64,000 nt of DNA, from positions 501,185,336 to 501,249,335 of the forward strand of contig NC_053390.1 of NCBI RefSeq assembly GCF_905171765.1. The letters run 5' to 3'. The position numbers were made by a program, and so were the translations under genes. The stretch comes from Bufo bufo (Eukaryota; Chordata; Amphibia; Anura; Bufonidae). Positions 33,670-46,016 of the stretch are shown here, piece by piece. Under the pieces are notes generated by a model. That model searched no databases and was not told where the DNA came from. It was given only the letters and a program-made list of their open reading frames with translations. Within the stretch, counting starts at the first letter, position 1; each line of letters begins with the position of its first letter.

Positions 33670-33813
33670 GAGTGAGGTTTTATGCTTTCTACCCCTTATC
33701 CTCCTTCCCCCCTCCTCCCCTTTTCCTCTCTCCCCCCCTTTTTTTTATTTTTATTTTATTTTATTTTTTTATTATTATTATTTTCCTTTCTTTCCTTGTT
33801 TTCTTTTCCTTAA

Positions 33814-35960
33814 GGCCTCATGCACACGACCGTTTTCCGTTTTTTTTCGCGGACCCATTGACTTTCAATGGGTCCGTGGAAAAATCGGAAAATGCACCGT
33901 TTGGCAGCCGCATCCGTGAGCCGTGTTTCCTGGCCGTGAAAAAAATATGACCTGTCCTATTTTTTTCACGGCCAACGGTTCACGGACCCATTCAAGTCAA
34001 TGGGTCCGTGAAAGAACACGGATGCACACAAGATTGGCATCCGTGTCCGTGATCCGTGGCCGTAGGTTAGTTTTTATACAGACGGATCCGAAGATCCGTC
34101 TGCATAAAAGCTTTTTCAAAGCTGAGTTTTCACTTTGTGAAAACTCAGAACCGACAGTATATTCTAACACAGAAGCGTTCCCATGGTGATGGGGACGCTT
34201 CTAGTTAGAATACACTACAATCTGTGTACAACACTGCCCCCTGCTGCCTGGCAGCACCCGATCTCTTACAGGGGGCCGTGATCAGCACAATTAACCCCTT
34301 CAGGTGCGGCACCTGAAAGGGTTAATTGTACTATCATATCCCCCTGTAAGAGATCAGGGCTGCCAGGCAGCAGGGGGCAGACCCCCCCCCTCCCCAGTTT
34401 GAATATCATTGATGGCCAGTGCGGCCTCCCCCCCCCCTCTATTGTAATAATTCGTTGGTGGCACAGTGTGCACCCCCCCCCCCTCCCTCCCTCTATTGTA
34501 ATAAATCGTTGGTGGCACAGTGTGCGCCCCCCCCCCTTCCTCCCTCTATTGTAATAATTCGTTGGTGGCACAGTGTGCGCCCCCCATCGCCCCCCCCTCC
34601 CTCTATAGCATTAACAACATTGGTGGCCAGTGTGCGGCCTCCCATCTCCCCCCCCCCCCATCATTGGTGGCAGCGGAGTTCCGATCGGAGTCCCAGTTTA
34701 ATCGCTGGGGCTCCGATCGGTAACCATGGTTACTTAGCAATAGTACAATAGTAGAAGATTCATACTTACCTGCTGCTGCGATGTTCGTGTCCGGCCGGGA
34801 GCTCCACCTACTGGTAAGTGACCGCCTCAGGTCTGTGCGGCGCATTGCTAAATGAACTGTCACTTACCAGTAGGAGGAGCTCCCGGCCGGACACGAACAT
34901 CGCAGCTCCCAGGTAAGTATGAATCTTTAACTATTGTACTATTGCTAGTAACCCGCTGCCACCAATGATGGGGGGAGGGGGCGGGGGGTTTGGATGGGAG
35001 GCCGCACACTGGCCACCAATGTTGTTAATGCTATAGAGGGAGGGGGGGCCGATGGGGGGCGCACACTGTGCCACCAACGATTTATTACAATAGAGGGAGG
35101 AAGGGGGGGGGCGCACACTGTGCCACCAACAAATTATTATAATAGAGGGAGGAAGGGGGGGGGCGCACACTGTGCCACCTACGATTTATTACAATAGAGG
35201 GAGGAAGGGGGGGGGGGCGCACACTGTGCCACCAACGATTTATTACAATAGAGGGAGGAGGGGGGGGGGGGCCGCACTGGCCACCAATGATATTCAAACT
35301 GGGGAGGGGGGGGGGTCTGCCCCCTGCTGCCTGGCAGCCCTGATCTCTTACAGGGGGATATGATAGTACAATTAACCCCTTCAGGTACGGCACTTGAGGG
35401 GTTAATTGTGCTGATCACGGCCCCCTGTAAGAGATCGGATGCTGCTAGGCAGCAGGGGGCAGTCATGTACACAGATTGTAGTATATTCTAACTAGAAGCG
35501 TCCCCATCACCATGGGAACGCCTCTGTGTTAGAATATACTGTCGGAAATGAGGTTTCACGATCTAACTCATATCCGACAGTATATTCTAACATAGAGGCG
35601 TTCCCATGGTGATGGGGACGCTTCAAGTTAAAATATACCATCGGATTGGAGAAAACTCCCATCCTATGGTATATTAACTCATGACTTTACATTGAAAGTC
35701 AATGGGGACGGATCCGTTTGAAATGGCACCATATTGTGTCAACGTCAAACGGATCCGTCCCCATTGACTTGCATTGTAATTCAGGACGGATCCGTTTGGC
35801 TCCGCACGGCCAGGCGGACACCAAAACGACTTTTTTTTTCATGTCCGTGGATCCTCCAAAAATCAAGGAAGACCCACGGACGAAAAAACGGTCACGGATC
35901 ACGGGAAAACGGAACCCCGTTTTGCGGACCGCAAAAAAATACGGTCGTGTGCATGAGGCC
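33814..35960. mobile_element. TAA-flanked giant hairpin element K1 (Harbinger-type ends)
   Basis: Begins GGCCTCATGCACACGACCG and ends with its complement, flanked by TAA (33811-33813 and 35961-35963). Three-base TWA duplications are the PIF/Harbinger signature. The two arms, about 1 kb each, are inverted copies meeting near 34835. From outside inward they hold GGATCCGT-rich sequence, a 'CCATGGTGATGGGGACGC' block, a TTAACCCCTTCAGGT block, and a G/C-rich minisatellite in opposite orientations (34385-34660 and 34970-35300). No transposase is present. Confidence 0.85.
34385..35300. repeat. Mirror-image C/G-run minisatellites in K1 arms
   Basis: In the left arm, units of about 55-60 bp such as CCCTCTATTGTAATAATTCG followed by GTTGGTGGCACAGTGTG and a run of C recur four times. 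In the right arm the complement recurs with runs of 8-12 G. The G runs could form quadruplexes (inference). Confidence 0.8.
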
Positions 35961-36153
35961 TAAGTCGTCAGTATGTGTTTCAGTTTCTTCAATATTGTTC
36001 CACATACTAATGTGGGGTGCCCCCTTAGGGCACTATACTTATTTGCCTTGCCGATTGTCACCTATTGTATTTTTGCTCTGTTTATTGGGCTATGTTCTAT
36101 ATTTGCCTCATGACTCGTCATACTTAGAATTATTGAAAAATTTAAAAATCCTA

Positions 36154-36159
36154 AATAAA
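36154..36159 (+). terminator. Polyadenylation signal of the L1 fragment
   Basis: AATAAA lies about 15 bases before the poly-A tract that ends the LINE. Confidence 0.7.
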
Positions 36160-36195
36160 GAATTTACAAAAAAAAAAAAAAAACAGGTATACATA

Positions 36196-37218
36196 AGCCA
36201 TACACAAGAGCATGTATCTTATTATTTAATAATGGCCTATCAATATGTAGGCAAAAACATTTCATGGAGCACTTCTTTAAGGCACCTGAGTTATGCACCA
36301 ACTACTGTATACTTGAGATATAAATTCATAATCTACAATTAAGTGACATTTGGCGAGTGGTTTCTAATTTTAATTTGACTGTCACCAGGAACAACTTTTA
36401 CTTGATTAGATTTAAAAAAATAAAGCACTGTAAATCTGATGGTCAGCAATATATACTTAAGGTAAGATATAGTTTCCCTAGTTCTGTTCTGACCCATTGT
36501 TGACATGCAGTTACAGAGGCAAACCTTCTCCCATCAGTTGGATCCCCACAGATCAGATATTGATTACCTATCCTGAGGATAGGTCATCAATATTGTATTC
36601 CTGAAAAAAAACACTTTAAGGAAGGTAATATATAGTATAATAAGTGAACTTCATGAGCAAGTGGGAGGAAGGTATAGGTATAGAAATCCAAATGAAAAAA
36701 ACATATATGAAGAGCTGAGCAGGTGTAGAAGAAAATTATTTGAGGAATTGCTTAAAGTACTACATAGGGAGTATTTTTCTTTTTTCTTTTTTTTTTGTTC
36801 TGTAAACTCTATCATTTTGAATGGAAGAGTAGAGGAACTAGAGAGGATGGGGGAAGATTGCTTCCTTTGCTTGATTCATTTTTCCATTGCATTATTTACT
36901 TCTTGTTTCCATGGTTACGATGACACTGTAATCCATAAGTGGTGGCCGTGCTTGCATACTATAGGAAAATTGCCGGCCTCTCTGGTGGCCAGGACCGCAG
37001 GAATGTGCATAGGCACACATGCTCAGCATCTCCCGTCCACTTTGTATCTGTTCTGCAGCAGTGGCCATAACCCCTGGATACAAGCTGTGTATAATGCAAT
37101 AGAAAAATTACTTGCGCCACCAAAGGAGACAATATGGACAAACAGAATACATTAGTAAGTGCCTTGTATTAGCTTCCTCTACATGATAAATACCATTTGC
37201 TGAAGTGTGACAACCCCT
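36196..37218. other. Unassigned, with small MITE-like pieces
   Basis: A palindrome ATTGATTACCTATCC/GGATAGGTCATCAAT sits at about 36561-36593. From about 36890 to 37218 runs a repeat with GGTGGCCGTGCTTGCA and ATGTGCATAGGCACACATGC, ending CAACCCCTTTAA, MITE-like. No gene: the longest open stretch (36661-37155) contains a poly-T-encoded Phe run and no domain. Confidence 0.4.
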
Positions 37219-37222
37219 TTAA

Positions 37223-40200
37223 CCCTTTCATGACCAAGGGTCATTGATGCCCAGTGTCCAGGTCAAAATTTACAAATCTGAAATGCGTCACTTTATGTGG
37301 TAATTGCTTTGGAACACTTTTATTTATCCAAGCCATTCTGAGATTGTTTTCTCGTGACATATTGTACTTCATGATAGTCATGAATTTGAGTCAATATATT
37401 TCACCTTTATGTATGAAAAAAATCCCAAATTTACCCAAAAATTAAAAAAATTCTCAATTTTCAAAATTTCCATTTCTCTGCTTCTAAGGCTGCGTTCACA
37501 CAGGCGAGTATTCCGCGCGGGTGCAATGCGGTAGGTGAACGTATTGCACCCGCACTGAATCCTGACCCATTCATTTCTATGGGGCTGTTCAGATGAGCGG
37601 TGATTTTCACGCATCACTTGTGCGTTGCGTGAAAATCGCAGCATGCTCTATATTCAGCGTTTTTCACGCAACGCAGGCCCCATAGAAGTGAATAGGGTTG
37701 CGTGAAAATCGCAAGCATCCGCAAGCAAGTGCGGATGCGGTGCGATTTTCACGCATGGTTGCTAGGTGACAGTCTATACACAACACCGAACCCAAACCTG
37801 AACTTCTGTGAAGAAGTTCGGGTCTGGGTACCACAGTCGGTTTTTTTATCACGCGCGTGCAAAACACATTGCACCCGCGCGATATAAACTGAACATCGGA
37901 ACGCAATCGCAGTCAAAACTGACTGCAATTGCATTCCTACTCGCGCAGGTTTGCCGCAACACACCGGGACGCATCCGGAACTAATCCGGACACGCTCGTG
38001 TGAACCCAGCCTAAAACAGAAAGTCATACCTAATAAAATATTTATTACTTAACATTTCCCATATGTCTACTTTATGTTGGCATCATTTTGGAAATGTCAT
38101 TTTATTTTTTTAGGACGTTAGAAGGCTTAGAAGTTTAGAAGCAATTCTTAAAATTTTTAAGAAAATTTCTAAAACCCACTTTTTAAGGACCAGTTCAGGT
38201 CTGAAGTCACTTTGTAGGGCTTACAAAGTGGAATCCCCCCATAAATTACCCCATTGTAGAATCTACACCCCTCAAGTTACTCAAAACTGATTTTACAAAC
38301 TTTGTTAACCCTTTAGGTGTTCCACAAGAATTAAAGGAAAATGGAGATGAAATTTCCAAATTTCACTTTTTTGGCAGATTTTCCATTTTATAATTTTTTT
38401 TTCTTTAACACATTGAGGGTTAACAGTCAAACAAAACTCAATATTTATTACCCTGATTCTGCGGTTTACAGAAACACCCCACATGTGGTCGTAAACTGAT
38501 GTAAGGGCGCACGGCAGGGCGCAGAAGGAAAGGAACGCCGTCAGGTCTTTGGAAGGCAGATTTTGCTGGACTGGTTTTAGATGCCATGTCCCATTTAAAG
38601 CCCCCCTGATGCACCCATACAGTAGAAACTCCAAAAATGTGACCCTATTTTGGAAACTAGGGGATAAGGTGCCAGTTTTATTGGTACTATTTTGGGGTGC
38701 ATATGATTTTTAATTGCTCTATATTAATTTTTTTTGTGAGGCAAGGTAACTGAAAAATGGCTTTGTTACAGTTTTTTTTTTTTTTTACAAGATTCATCTG
38801 ACATGGTAGATCATGTGCTATTTTTATAGAGCAGGTTGTTACGGACGCAATGATATCAAATATGTCTACTTTGTTTCAGTTTTAAATAATAAAGCATTTT
38901 TGAAAAATAAATTATGTTTTTGTGTCTCCATTTTCTGAACGCCATATGTTTTTTATTTTTCTGCCGATCGTCTTGTGCAGGGGCTCGTTTTTTGCAGAAA
39001 GAGTTGAGGTTTTTATTGGTACCATTTTTGGGTACATAGGATTTTTTGATCATTCATTATTACACTTTATGGGGCAAGGTGACCAAAAAATTGGCTGTTT
39101 TGGAACAGTTTTAATTTATTTATTTTTACTGCGTTTATCTGAGGGGTTAGATCATGTGACAGTTTTATAGAGCAGAGCGTTACGGACGTGGCAATACCTA
39201 ATATGTATACTTTTTTCTTATTTATTTAAGTTTTACACAATAATAGCATTTCTGAAACCAAAAAAATTATGTTTTAGTGTCTCCATAGTCTTAGAGCCAT
39301 AGCTTTTGAATTTTTGGGCGATTGTCTTAAATAGGGTATCATTTTTTGCGGGATGAGGTGACGGTTTGATTGGTACTATTTTGGAGGTCATAAGCCTTTT
39401 TGATCGCTTACTGTTGCACTTTTTGTGATGTAAGGTGACAAAAATGGCTTTTTTGGCACAGTTTTTTTTTACGGTGTCCACCTGAGGGGTTAGGTCATGT
39501 GATATTTTTATGGAGCAGGTTATTACAGATGCGGCGATACCTAACATGTAATTTTTTTTTATTTCACTTTAACACAATAATAGCATATTTGAAATAAAAA
39601 AAAATTATGTTTTAGTGTCTCAATGTTCTAAGAACTATATATATTTTTTTTTGAGCGATTTTCTTATAAAGGGTATCATTTTTTTGCGGGATGAGGTGAC
39701 TGTTTTATTGGTACCTTTTTGTTTGATATGCACCTTTTTGATCGCTTGGTGTTGCACTTTTTGGGATGTAAGGTGACAAAAATGGCTTTTTTACAGTTTT
39801 TATTTTATTTTTTATGGTGTTTATCGGACGGGGTCTATCATGTGATATATTTATAGAGACGGTTGTTACGGATGCGGTGATAGCTAATATGTGTATTTTT
39901 TTATTTTTTTATAGGAAAAGGCAATTCATTTTTTTAATTTACATATTTATTTCTTTATTTTTGCTTTTATTATTTTCACTTTTTTTTATCAAGTCCCTCT
40001 TGGATCTTGAAGATCCAGTGGGGCTGATGGCTGTACTGTACTTCAGATGTCCTGTAGGTGGCAACACTGGACGCTTTTGCAAAGCATCTGGTTGCCATGG
40101 CAACCATCGGGCCTTGCCATCGCAGCGCGGCAGCCCCGATGGTGGAGAGAGGGAGCCCCCTCCCTCTATTAACCCCATGGATGCCGCTGCCGCGGCATCT

Positions 40201-40838
40201 AAGGGGTTACAGCAGAGTGTCAGCATAGAGCTGACACTCGCTGCTGATGGCGGCGGCTCAGGAATGGTGCCGCCGCCATAAAACACAGCAGGGGGACCAC
40301 ATCAGAGGCAGGGGGCAGCGCTGGAAAGGGGGGGGTACGGCCAGCATTGAGGGAGGCAGCACAAATGGGGGCAGGAGGAATGTATGGGGCGGACCGCATC
40401 AGGACAGGCTGCATGAATATGGATGAGAGTGGGGGGAACTGCATCAGGGGCAGGCGGGGACAAGGGGTGGCTTGGAGGCGCACAGGAAGGGGGCACAGAT
40501 CGGGGGGGCACGAGGACACTCCCTGATTTCAGGCTCTGATCTGCAGAGTGCAGATCAGAGCCTGGAACAGCCATTTTTACACTGCTGCGATCCGATTGGT
40601 TAGTCTGCATAGACTAACCAATCGGATCGATTGCCGGCAAGGGGCCACTCTGATTGGTCCCTTGCCTGCATTACTGCACTGTATGCTGTCCGTGACAGCA
40701 GCAGGGCAGGGGCAGAAGCTTTAATCCAAGCGCTTTGCAGCGCTTGGATTAAAGCGCTGCCTGACGTCTATACATGTGCTAGCTGCACGGGGCATGTGCA
40801 AATAGCACGTATATAGACTGATTGCAGTCGGGAATGGG
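37223..40838 (-). mobile_element. TTAA-family element C
   Basis: Flanked by perfect TTAA at 37219-37222 and 40839-40842. Ends: CCCTTTCATGACCAAGGG on the left, and CCCATTCCCGACTGCAATC read inward from the right. Element D carries the same two end types in the opposite order, so C is reversed. Internal units recur near 38841, 39183, 39528 and 39870, about 343 bp apart. A GGATCTTGAAGATCC hairpin and 'CAGAGTGTCAGC' mirror pair lie in its right part. It holds a TAA-flanked MITE at 37488-38011. Confidence 0.88.
37488..38011. mobile_element. TAA-flanked MITE K4 (GGCTGCGTTCACAC ends)
   Basis: Starts GGCTGCGTTCACACAGGCGA and ends CTCGTGTGAACCCAGCC, with TAA on both sides. The uninterrupted relative at about 48409-48430 in element D reads, in complement, CTTCTAAAACAG, which is the two flanks joined with a single TAA. 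Interior inverted pairs such as GTGAAAATCGCA occur several times. Non-coding. Confidence 0.9.
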
Positions 40839-40842
40839 TTAA

Positions 40843-41332
40843 TGATGTCTCAGATTACTTAGCTCACATTTGTCAAAACATGTATTAGCAAATAGAATAA
40901 ATGTGTTGAATGTGGAGATGACTTCTCTAAGTTGTAATTGGAGAAAGCGTTGAGCAGACATTTGGGAAACTTGGGTCCCCCAGGAAGAAGCGTCTGCGAA
41001 ACAACATTGGGGTTTCAGGAGCCATTGTGGTTGATATTGGGTTTATTTTACTTTTTTGGCTCATGTGAACATGCTGTCCTAAGATTTAGCCATTGTTGTG
41101 GCATGTATAACCGGTTGATGTGTGTGATCATTGCCTCTCCATACTTATACGTATAGACACCTTGAAATAATCTCCTGTATTTGTGCAGGTATGGGTCTAA
41201 TTTTAACTTTTTTCTGTGATTTTAATATTGTAATAGAGATGCTTTGTATTTTCTCTTTCAGATTATTATGGGGTGTCTGTTACACATATACAGCACCTTG
41301 TTGTTATAACGTTGTTATATTTGGAAGCATCC
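40843..41332. other. No recognisable gene
   Basis: Unassigned sequence between element C and the next nest. AAGAAGCGTCTGCGAAAC at about 40985 vaguely recalls the second half of a hammerhead, but the core bases do not fit. Confidence 0.45.
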
Positions 41333-41754
41333 TAAGGCTACATGCACACGACAAGGCCGTAAGGCCATTTTCAGAAACATTGCTGTCTATGGGGCTATTC
41401 ACATGGCCATTTTTTTTAACGACCAGTAAAAAGATGTGAGATGTGAAAAGAATAGGAAATGCCTTTTTTTTTTTCGTTTTCACGGCCAGACGGACCCCAT
41501 TGAAATCCTTTTATTGACCGCTCAGACAGGAGTGGACCGATTAAAAACCGTTGTTAGAAATAGGTATACTAATGCAATATGGCCTTTTAGGGGTAAAAAA
41601 ATAACTAACCTTATCCACTTGCATGTGCAGAGGCAGTCGTTCCTCTCTTGATTGTGAAGGACCTGCCGAAAGACCAACGCTCAGCATGATGTCGTCACCA
41701 CGTCCAACATGCTGGGAGCCATGTTTTTTTTCTGCCAACAAAACATTATGGCTG

Positions 41755-41938
41755 AGAATCACTATGGGGGGCATTATTACTGCTGGAACGACTATGGTGG
41801 ACATTTTTACTGCTGGGGGCCATTACGATTTATGACTGCTAAGGCCACTATGGGGGCATTATTACAGCTGGGGGCTACTATGGGGACATTATGGGCCATT
41901 ATGGGGACATTATTACTGCTAGGGGCACTATGACAGAC

Positions 41939-41975
<37 letters not shown>

Positions 41976-41995
41976 CTGCTGGGGGTCATTATGAG
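41755..41995. repeat. About 30-bp minisatellite and TA microsatellite
   Basis: Units like CACTATGGGGGCATTATTAC followed by TGCTGGGGGC recur with variation; a TA run occupies about 41940-41972. Confidence 0.8.
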
Positions 41996-42339
41996 GAACA
42001 TTATGTATAGAGATGAGCAAATTTTTCTAAAATTCGGTTCACCGAATTTTTGGGGAAAAATTTGGTTCGATCGGAATTTATTTGCGGCAAATTACGTTAA
42101 GAACTGCTATTTCCTGCCTGCAGAGAACCTTTATAGTGGTGTAGAACACTGTGGCTTGCAGTAACACGCATAGGGAGTCTGCTGTGGTAGTGAAATAATA
42201 CTGTGAGTCAGTATGACATGCAGGCCAATTTATAGTGATGCTGCATATGTTGATGCAGGGCCGTGGAGCCAACATTGGCACCCTGGCCACACTTCACCTT
42301 CTGCCCACAGATTCTACATATGGCCATGTCGCCATGTTT

Positions 42340-43480
42340 ACCTCCTCCGGCGGCTTAACAAAAAATGCCACACCGCCGAATAGGTGATTTTACCCCCAAC
42401 ACTTTGTACTGACTGACTGCTACCGCCGCTGCCTCTGTGAACCCGTGCACCGCTACTTCACAGGTAGTCTTCTGCGAAGCGGGTGGTCTACCCCGGGCAC
42501 TCTTGGCTACTGACCTCCTACTGCTGCCACCCTGCAGACTCCCGGCCACGGTAGCGACTTGTTGGCACCGCTGCTGCCTCACGGGCAAGCTACCACCCTT
42601 TTCTCCCGCCGATGATGAAGCCCCTTCGTCAGAGGGGGTGAAGACGTGATGACGTAGGTTTACTACATGGCTTCTACCTCCGTCCGTTCTATCCTGCTGC
42701 ACTATGCAAGACACGAGCCTCTCTATCAGAACCGCGGGACGCCCCCACTCTGGGCCCTTTGTGTTTTGCTGGACCGACTCTCGGCGGATCCCCTGCATTT
42801 GTCCGCCTTGTCTGGTGGTGTCTGCTTGCTGCCTCTGTCTCAGATGCCTCCTTCTGATGTTTCGGTCTCCGCTGCTTCCTGCCGCCCCCCTCCGTGGTTA
42901 TTCGGTGTCTGCTGGGACCTAGTTACAGGTTTGAAGTATCGAATATATGTAGCTTTGTGTCCTCCTCTGCCTCCATGTTTTACCCCTCCTCCCCCATGCC
43001 CTGTTTAATCATTTTCTCGATCTCCCCGCTTCGTCTATTCATTTATAGGCAATATGGGACAGAAGGTTAATATTTTTAACTTTATAAAGTTTTGCTTAAA
43101 ACACGATTTAATAATACACGTTCTCCGGGAAAAAAAGGCTTGGCAAATTGATTGTCCGGGAATTTTCCTCGAAGATTGGGATAATATATTGGCAAATTTA
43201 AGTTTTAGTTTCTTAAAATTTAAATCGAGTTTTGGTTCAATTTAATATTTTAACAAATTGAAGAATGGGGACAATTCGATCTGATAATTGGCAGCAGTCC
43301 TTGTAATGCTAATTCTGTGGTTAACCCGCACCGGAAAGGCCTCTATGGGGGCAGTGGACAACTTTTTTTTGACTTTCCATGATTACTCAATAAAGTGTTG
43401 CCTAAGACGGGAGAGAATCTGCCAGTCTTCTGGTTATTTGAGAACGTGGTTGCGATGAAGAAAGCATTCCAAAAAAAAAA
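42340..43480. other. GC-rich interior of the outer hAT, no assigned protein
   Basis: A minus-strand open stretch at 42355-42798 (147 codons, with VRQQRCQQVATVAGSLQ) and overlapping plus-strand frames occur because the segment is GC-rich. None shows a domain I recognise. From 43010 to 43480 it is A/T-rich without features beyond a short open stretch. Confidence 0.35.
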
Positions 43481-43489
43481 AAATCTAAG

Positions 43490-43884
43490 ATCTAAGTGTC
43501 ATCCACAGATCCTCCATCAGTGTCATCCACAGATCCCCCATCAGTGTCATCCACAGATCCCCCATCAGTGTCATCCACGGATCCCCCATCAGTGTAATCC
43601 ACAGATCCCCCATCAGTGTCATCCACAGATCCCCCATCAGTGTCATCCACAGATCCCCCATCAGTGTCATCCACAGATCCCCTATCAGTGTCATCCACAG
43701 ATCCCCCCATAACAGTGTGTCATCCACAGATCCCCCCATAACAGTGTGTCATCCACAGACCACCATTAGTTCAAAACCTACCAAAAGCACACCTTTTGGT
43801 TCAAAATATTTTTTTCTTATTTTCCTCCTCAAAAACCTAAGTGCGTCTTATCATCAGGTGCGTCTTATAAAGCGAAAAATACGG
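43490..43884. mobile_element. Truncated TATAAGACGCAC-type element with 24-bp minisatellite
   Basis: The right end, read inward, is CCGTATTTTTCGCTTTATAA followed by GACGCAC, with TA at 43885-43886. The left end is missing. Inside, AGTGTCATCCACAGATCCCC recurs about ten times at 24-bp steps (43496-43765). The minisatellite core ATCTGTGGATG is also in the element at 51327-52327. Confidence 0.75.
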
Positions 43885-43889
43885 TATAT

Positions 43890-44710
43890 CTTTTCTTTTT
43901 CCGCTAATACATGCCACAAAAGGCTTTAGAACAGATAACTGCAATGCTGAGCGGCAAATATATTTTTTCTTTTTCCGCTAATACAAAGGCTTTAGAACAG
44001 ATATCTGCACCGCTGAGCGGCAAATATATTTTTTCTTTATCCGCTAATACACACCACAAAAGGCTTTACAACAGATAACTGCTATGCTAAACGGCAAATA
44101 TATTTTTTCTTTTTCCAATAATACACGCCACAAAAGGCTTTACAACAGGTAACTGCACCGCTAAGCGGCAAATATTTTTTTTTCTTTTTCTGCTAATGCA
44201 CGCCACAAAAGGCTTTACAACAGATAACTGCACCGCTGAGCGGCAAATATATATTTTCTTTTTCCGCTAATACATGCCACAAAAGGCTTTAGAACAGATA
44301 ACTGCAACGCTGAGGGGCAAATATATTTTTTCTTTTTCTGTTAATGCAAAGGCTTTAGAACAAATATCTGCACCGCTGAGCAACAAATATATTTTTTCTT
44401 TTTCCACTAATACAAGCCACAAAAGGCATTACAACAGGTAACTGCACCGCTGAGTGGTAAATATATTTTTCCTTTTTCTGCTAATACACGCCACAAAAGG
44501 CTTTACAACGCATAACTGCACCGCTGAGCGGCAAATATATATTTTCTTTTTCCACTAATACACGCCACAAAAGGCTTTACAACAGAAAACTGCACCTATG
44601 AGCGGCAAATATATTTTTTCTCTTTGTTCTAATACACGCCACAAAAGGCTTTAGAACAGATAACTGCACCACTGAGCAGCAAATATATTTTACTTCTGCC
44701 ACTAATACAC
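43890..44710. repeat. About 73-bp tandem repeat, about 12 units
   Basis: Units contain CACGCCACAAAAGGCTTTA, CAACAGATAACTGCACCGCT, GAGCGGCAAATATATTTTTT and CTTTTTCCGCTAATA. Period 66-77 bp with single-base differences and occasional short units lacking GCCAC. It lies inside the outer hAT. Confidence 0.92.
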
Positions 44711-45299
44711 AACAAAAAGGGCTGTAATTTTAGCACTTCACCACAAAACAGCTAATAAGCCTTTTTTCCCACTAATACAAGACAAAAAATGCTTTAGAAT
44801 ATATAACTGCTCTGCACAAGGGCAAATAAGACGTTGAAATATTTCCTTGTAATAACCCGTGTTAATGCCTGTATCAAACAGCACTTGCACCCTAATAAGA
44901 ACGGTTTGCTGGAATTACAAAGCTGTTTAATGGCAATTTGGGTGTCCAGTCAGTGCTGCGAGGTCTAATAGGATTGTTCCTATTACCCAGGCTGTAACTT
45001 CCTGTACTGAACCCTTTTCAACATAAAAGCTGTGGAATGATTCCTCTCTATTAGAGTTGAACGGACACCTGGATGTTCGGGTTCGGCCAAACTTCGGAAA
45101 AAAGTTCGAGTTCCGGACCCGAACTTGACCCCGAACCCCATTGAAGTCAATGGGGACCCAAACTTTTGAGCACTAAAATGGCTGTAAAAATGTCATGTAA
45201 AGGGCTAGAGGGCTGCAAATGTCGTCAAAATGTGGTTAAAAGCATGGCAAGTGCTCTGCAAACAAATGTGGATAGGGAAATGACTTAAAATAACATAAA

Positions 45300-45700
45300 A
45301 TACCTAAAAATAAAAAAGAATAATCTTGATCTAGTAGGACCAGGTCCATATGGAGTAGGAGGTTGAGGAGCCGGTGGATGTGGCGGTGTAGGTGGAAGTG
45401 GCGGTGGAGGAGGAGGAGGTAGCCTACACTGCTTTTTGGTTTAAAATTTATTTATATTTTTTTTAAATTAGGGTACACCCCAAAACATTGGGAAATATTA
45501 CCCTCCAGTCGTGCTAAACACACGTTCAGATAATACAGACAAATACACCGGCTGCAGGGCAGGCCAGCACCTCCAAGGCGTTAAAGGGCAAGCTCAGGCC
45601 ATGTGCCCAATTTGGAGACCCAGAAGTTGCAGGGGCTGACACCTGTCAGTTAGTTAGTGTAGGCGTGTGCATACTTACTGCCCCACCATGTCGCACGTCC
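45300..45700 (-). pseudogene. Second, shortened copy of the hAT transposase 3' end
   Basis: This stretch closely parallels 53015-53515: GGTGGAGGAGGAGGAGGTAG, then AACACACGTTCAGATAATAC, CTGCAGGGCAGGCCAGCACC and CATGTGCCCAATTTGGAGAC. It encodes remnants of the hAT dimerisation region, but part of the C-terminus is deleted and the frame is broken. Either copy B has an internal duplication or two related hAT copies are merged here. Confidence 0.7.
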
Positions 45701-46016
45701 CCGTGATGTTCACGATCCAATTTGATATCAACTTTCGATGTTCTTTTATGCGCCTACCATGGTGATCACGAGTGGCGGGGAATCAGGGTTCCAGGCCGAA
45801 GAGGGAGCGTGAGAAAAAAAGACCAAATTTAAGGTAGATAAATGTATAAAAAAAAATTGGGATCGAGCAGAAATGTGGGAAAAGCTATTGAGGCGCAAAT
45901 GTGGGACAAATTGCAGAAGCCCAAAGAGTCAAGCGGAATTGTGGGAAAAGCTATTGAGGCGCAAATGTTGTCCAAAAGAGTATAGCGGAAATGTGGTACA
46001 ACTTGTTTAAGTTTAA

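Larger units (their letters stand above)
32873..36180 (+). mobile_element. 5'-truncated L1-type LINE, split by a hairpin element
   Basis: AAACAGGTATACATA occurs before the element (32858-32872) and after its poly-A tail (36181-36195): a target duplication typical of LINE insertion. The element has the end of ORF2 (32873-33669), a pyrimidine-rich 3' untranslated part, an AATAAA signal at 36154 and a terminal A run. A 2.1-kb hairpin element interrupts the untranslated part at 33814-35960. The true LINE content is about 1.2 kb. Confidence 0.9.

Noticed and set aside
36661..37155. 164-codon plus-strand frame
   Set aside because: Contains a Phe run from a poly-T tract and crosses MITE-like sequence; no domain.
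40980..41010. Fourth hammerhead near AAGAAGCGTCTGCGAAAC
   Set aside because: The first core half (CUGANGA) is absent and no closing stem could be found.
43054..43245. Short frame beginning MGQKVNIFNF, thought of as a retroviral matrix start
   Set aside because: Only 63 codons, no neighbouring gag, protease or polymerase sequence, and the resemblance is limited to the first three residues.
43496..43765. Regular 24-bp repeats considered as a CRISPR array
   Set aside because: Units are contiguous with no unique spacers, in a eukaryotic transposon; it is a minisatellite. The same holds for the arrays at 43890, 51615, 55440 and 62530.
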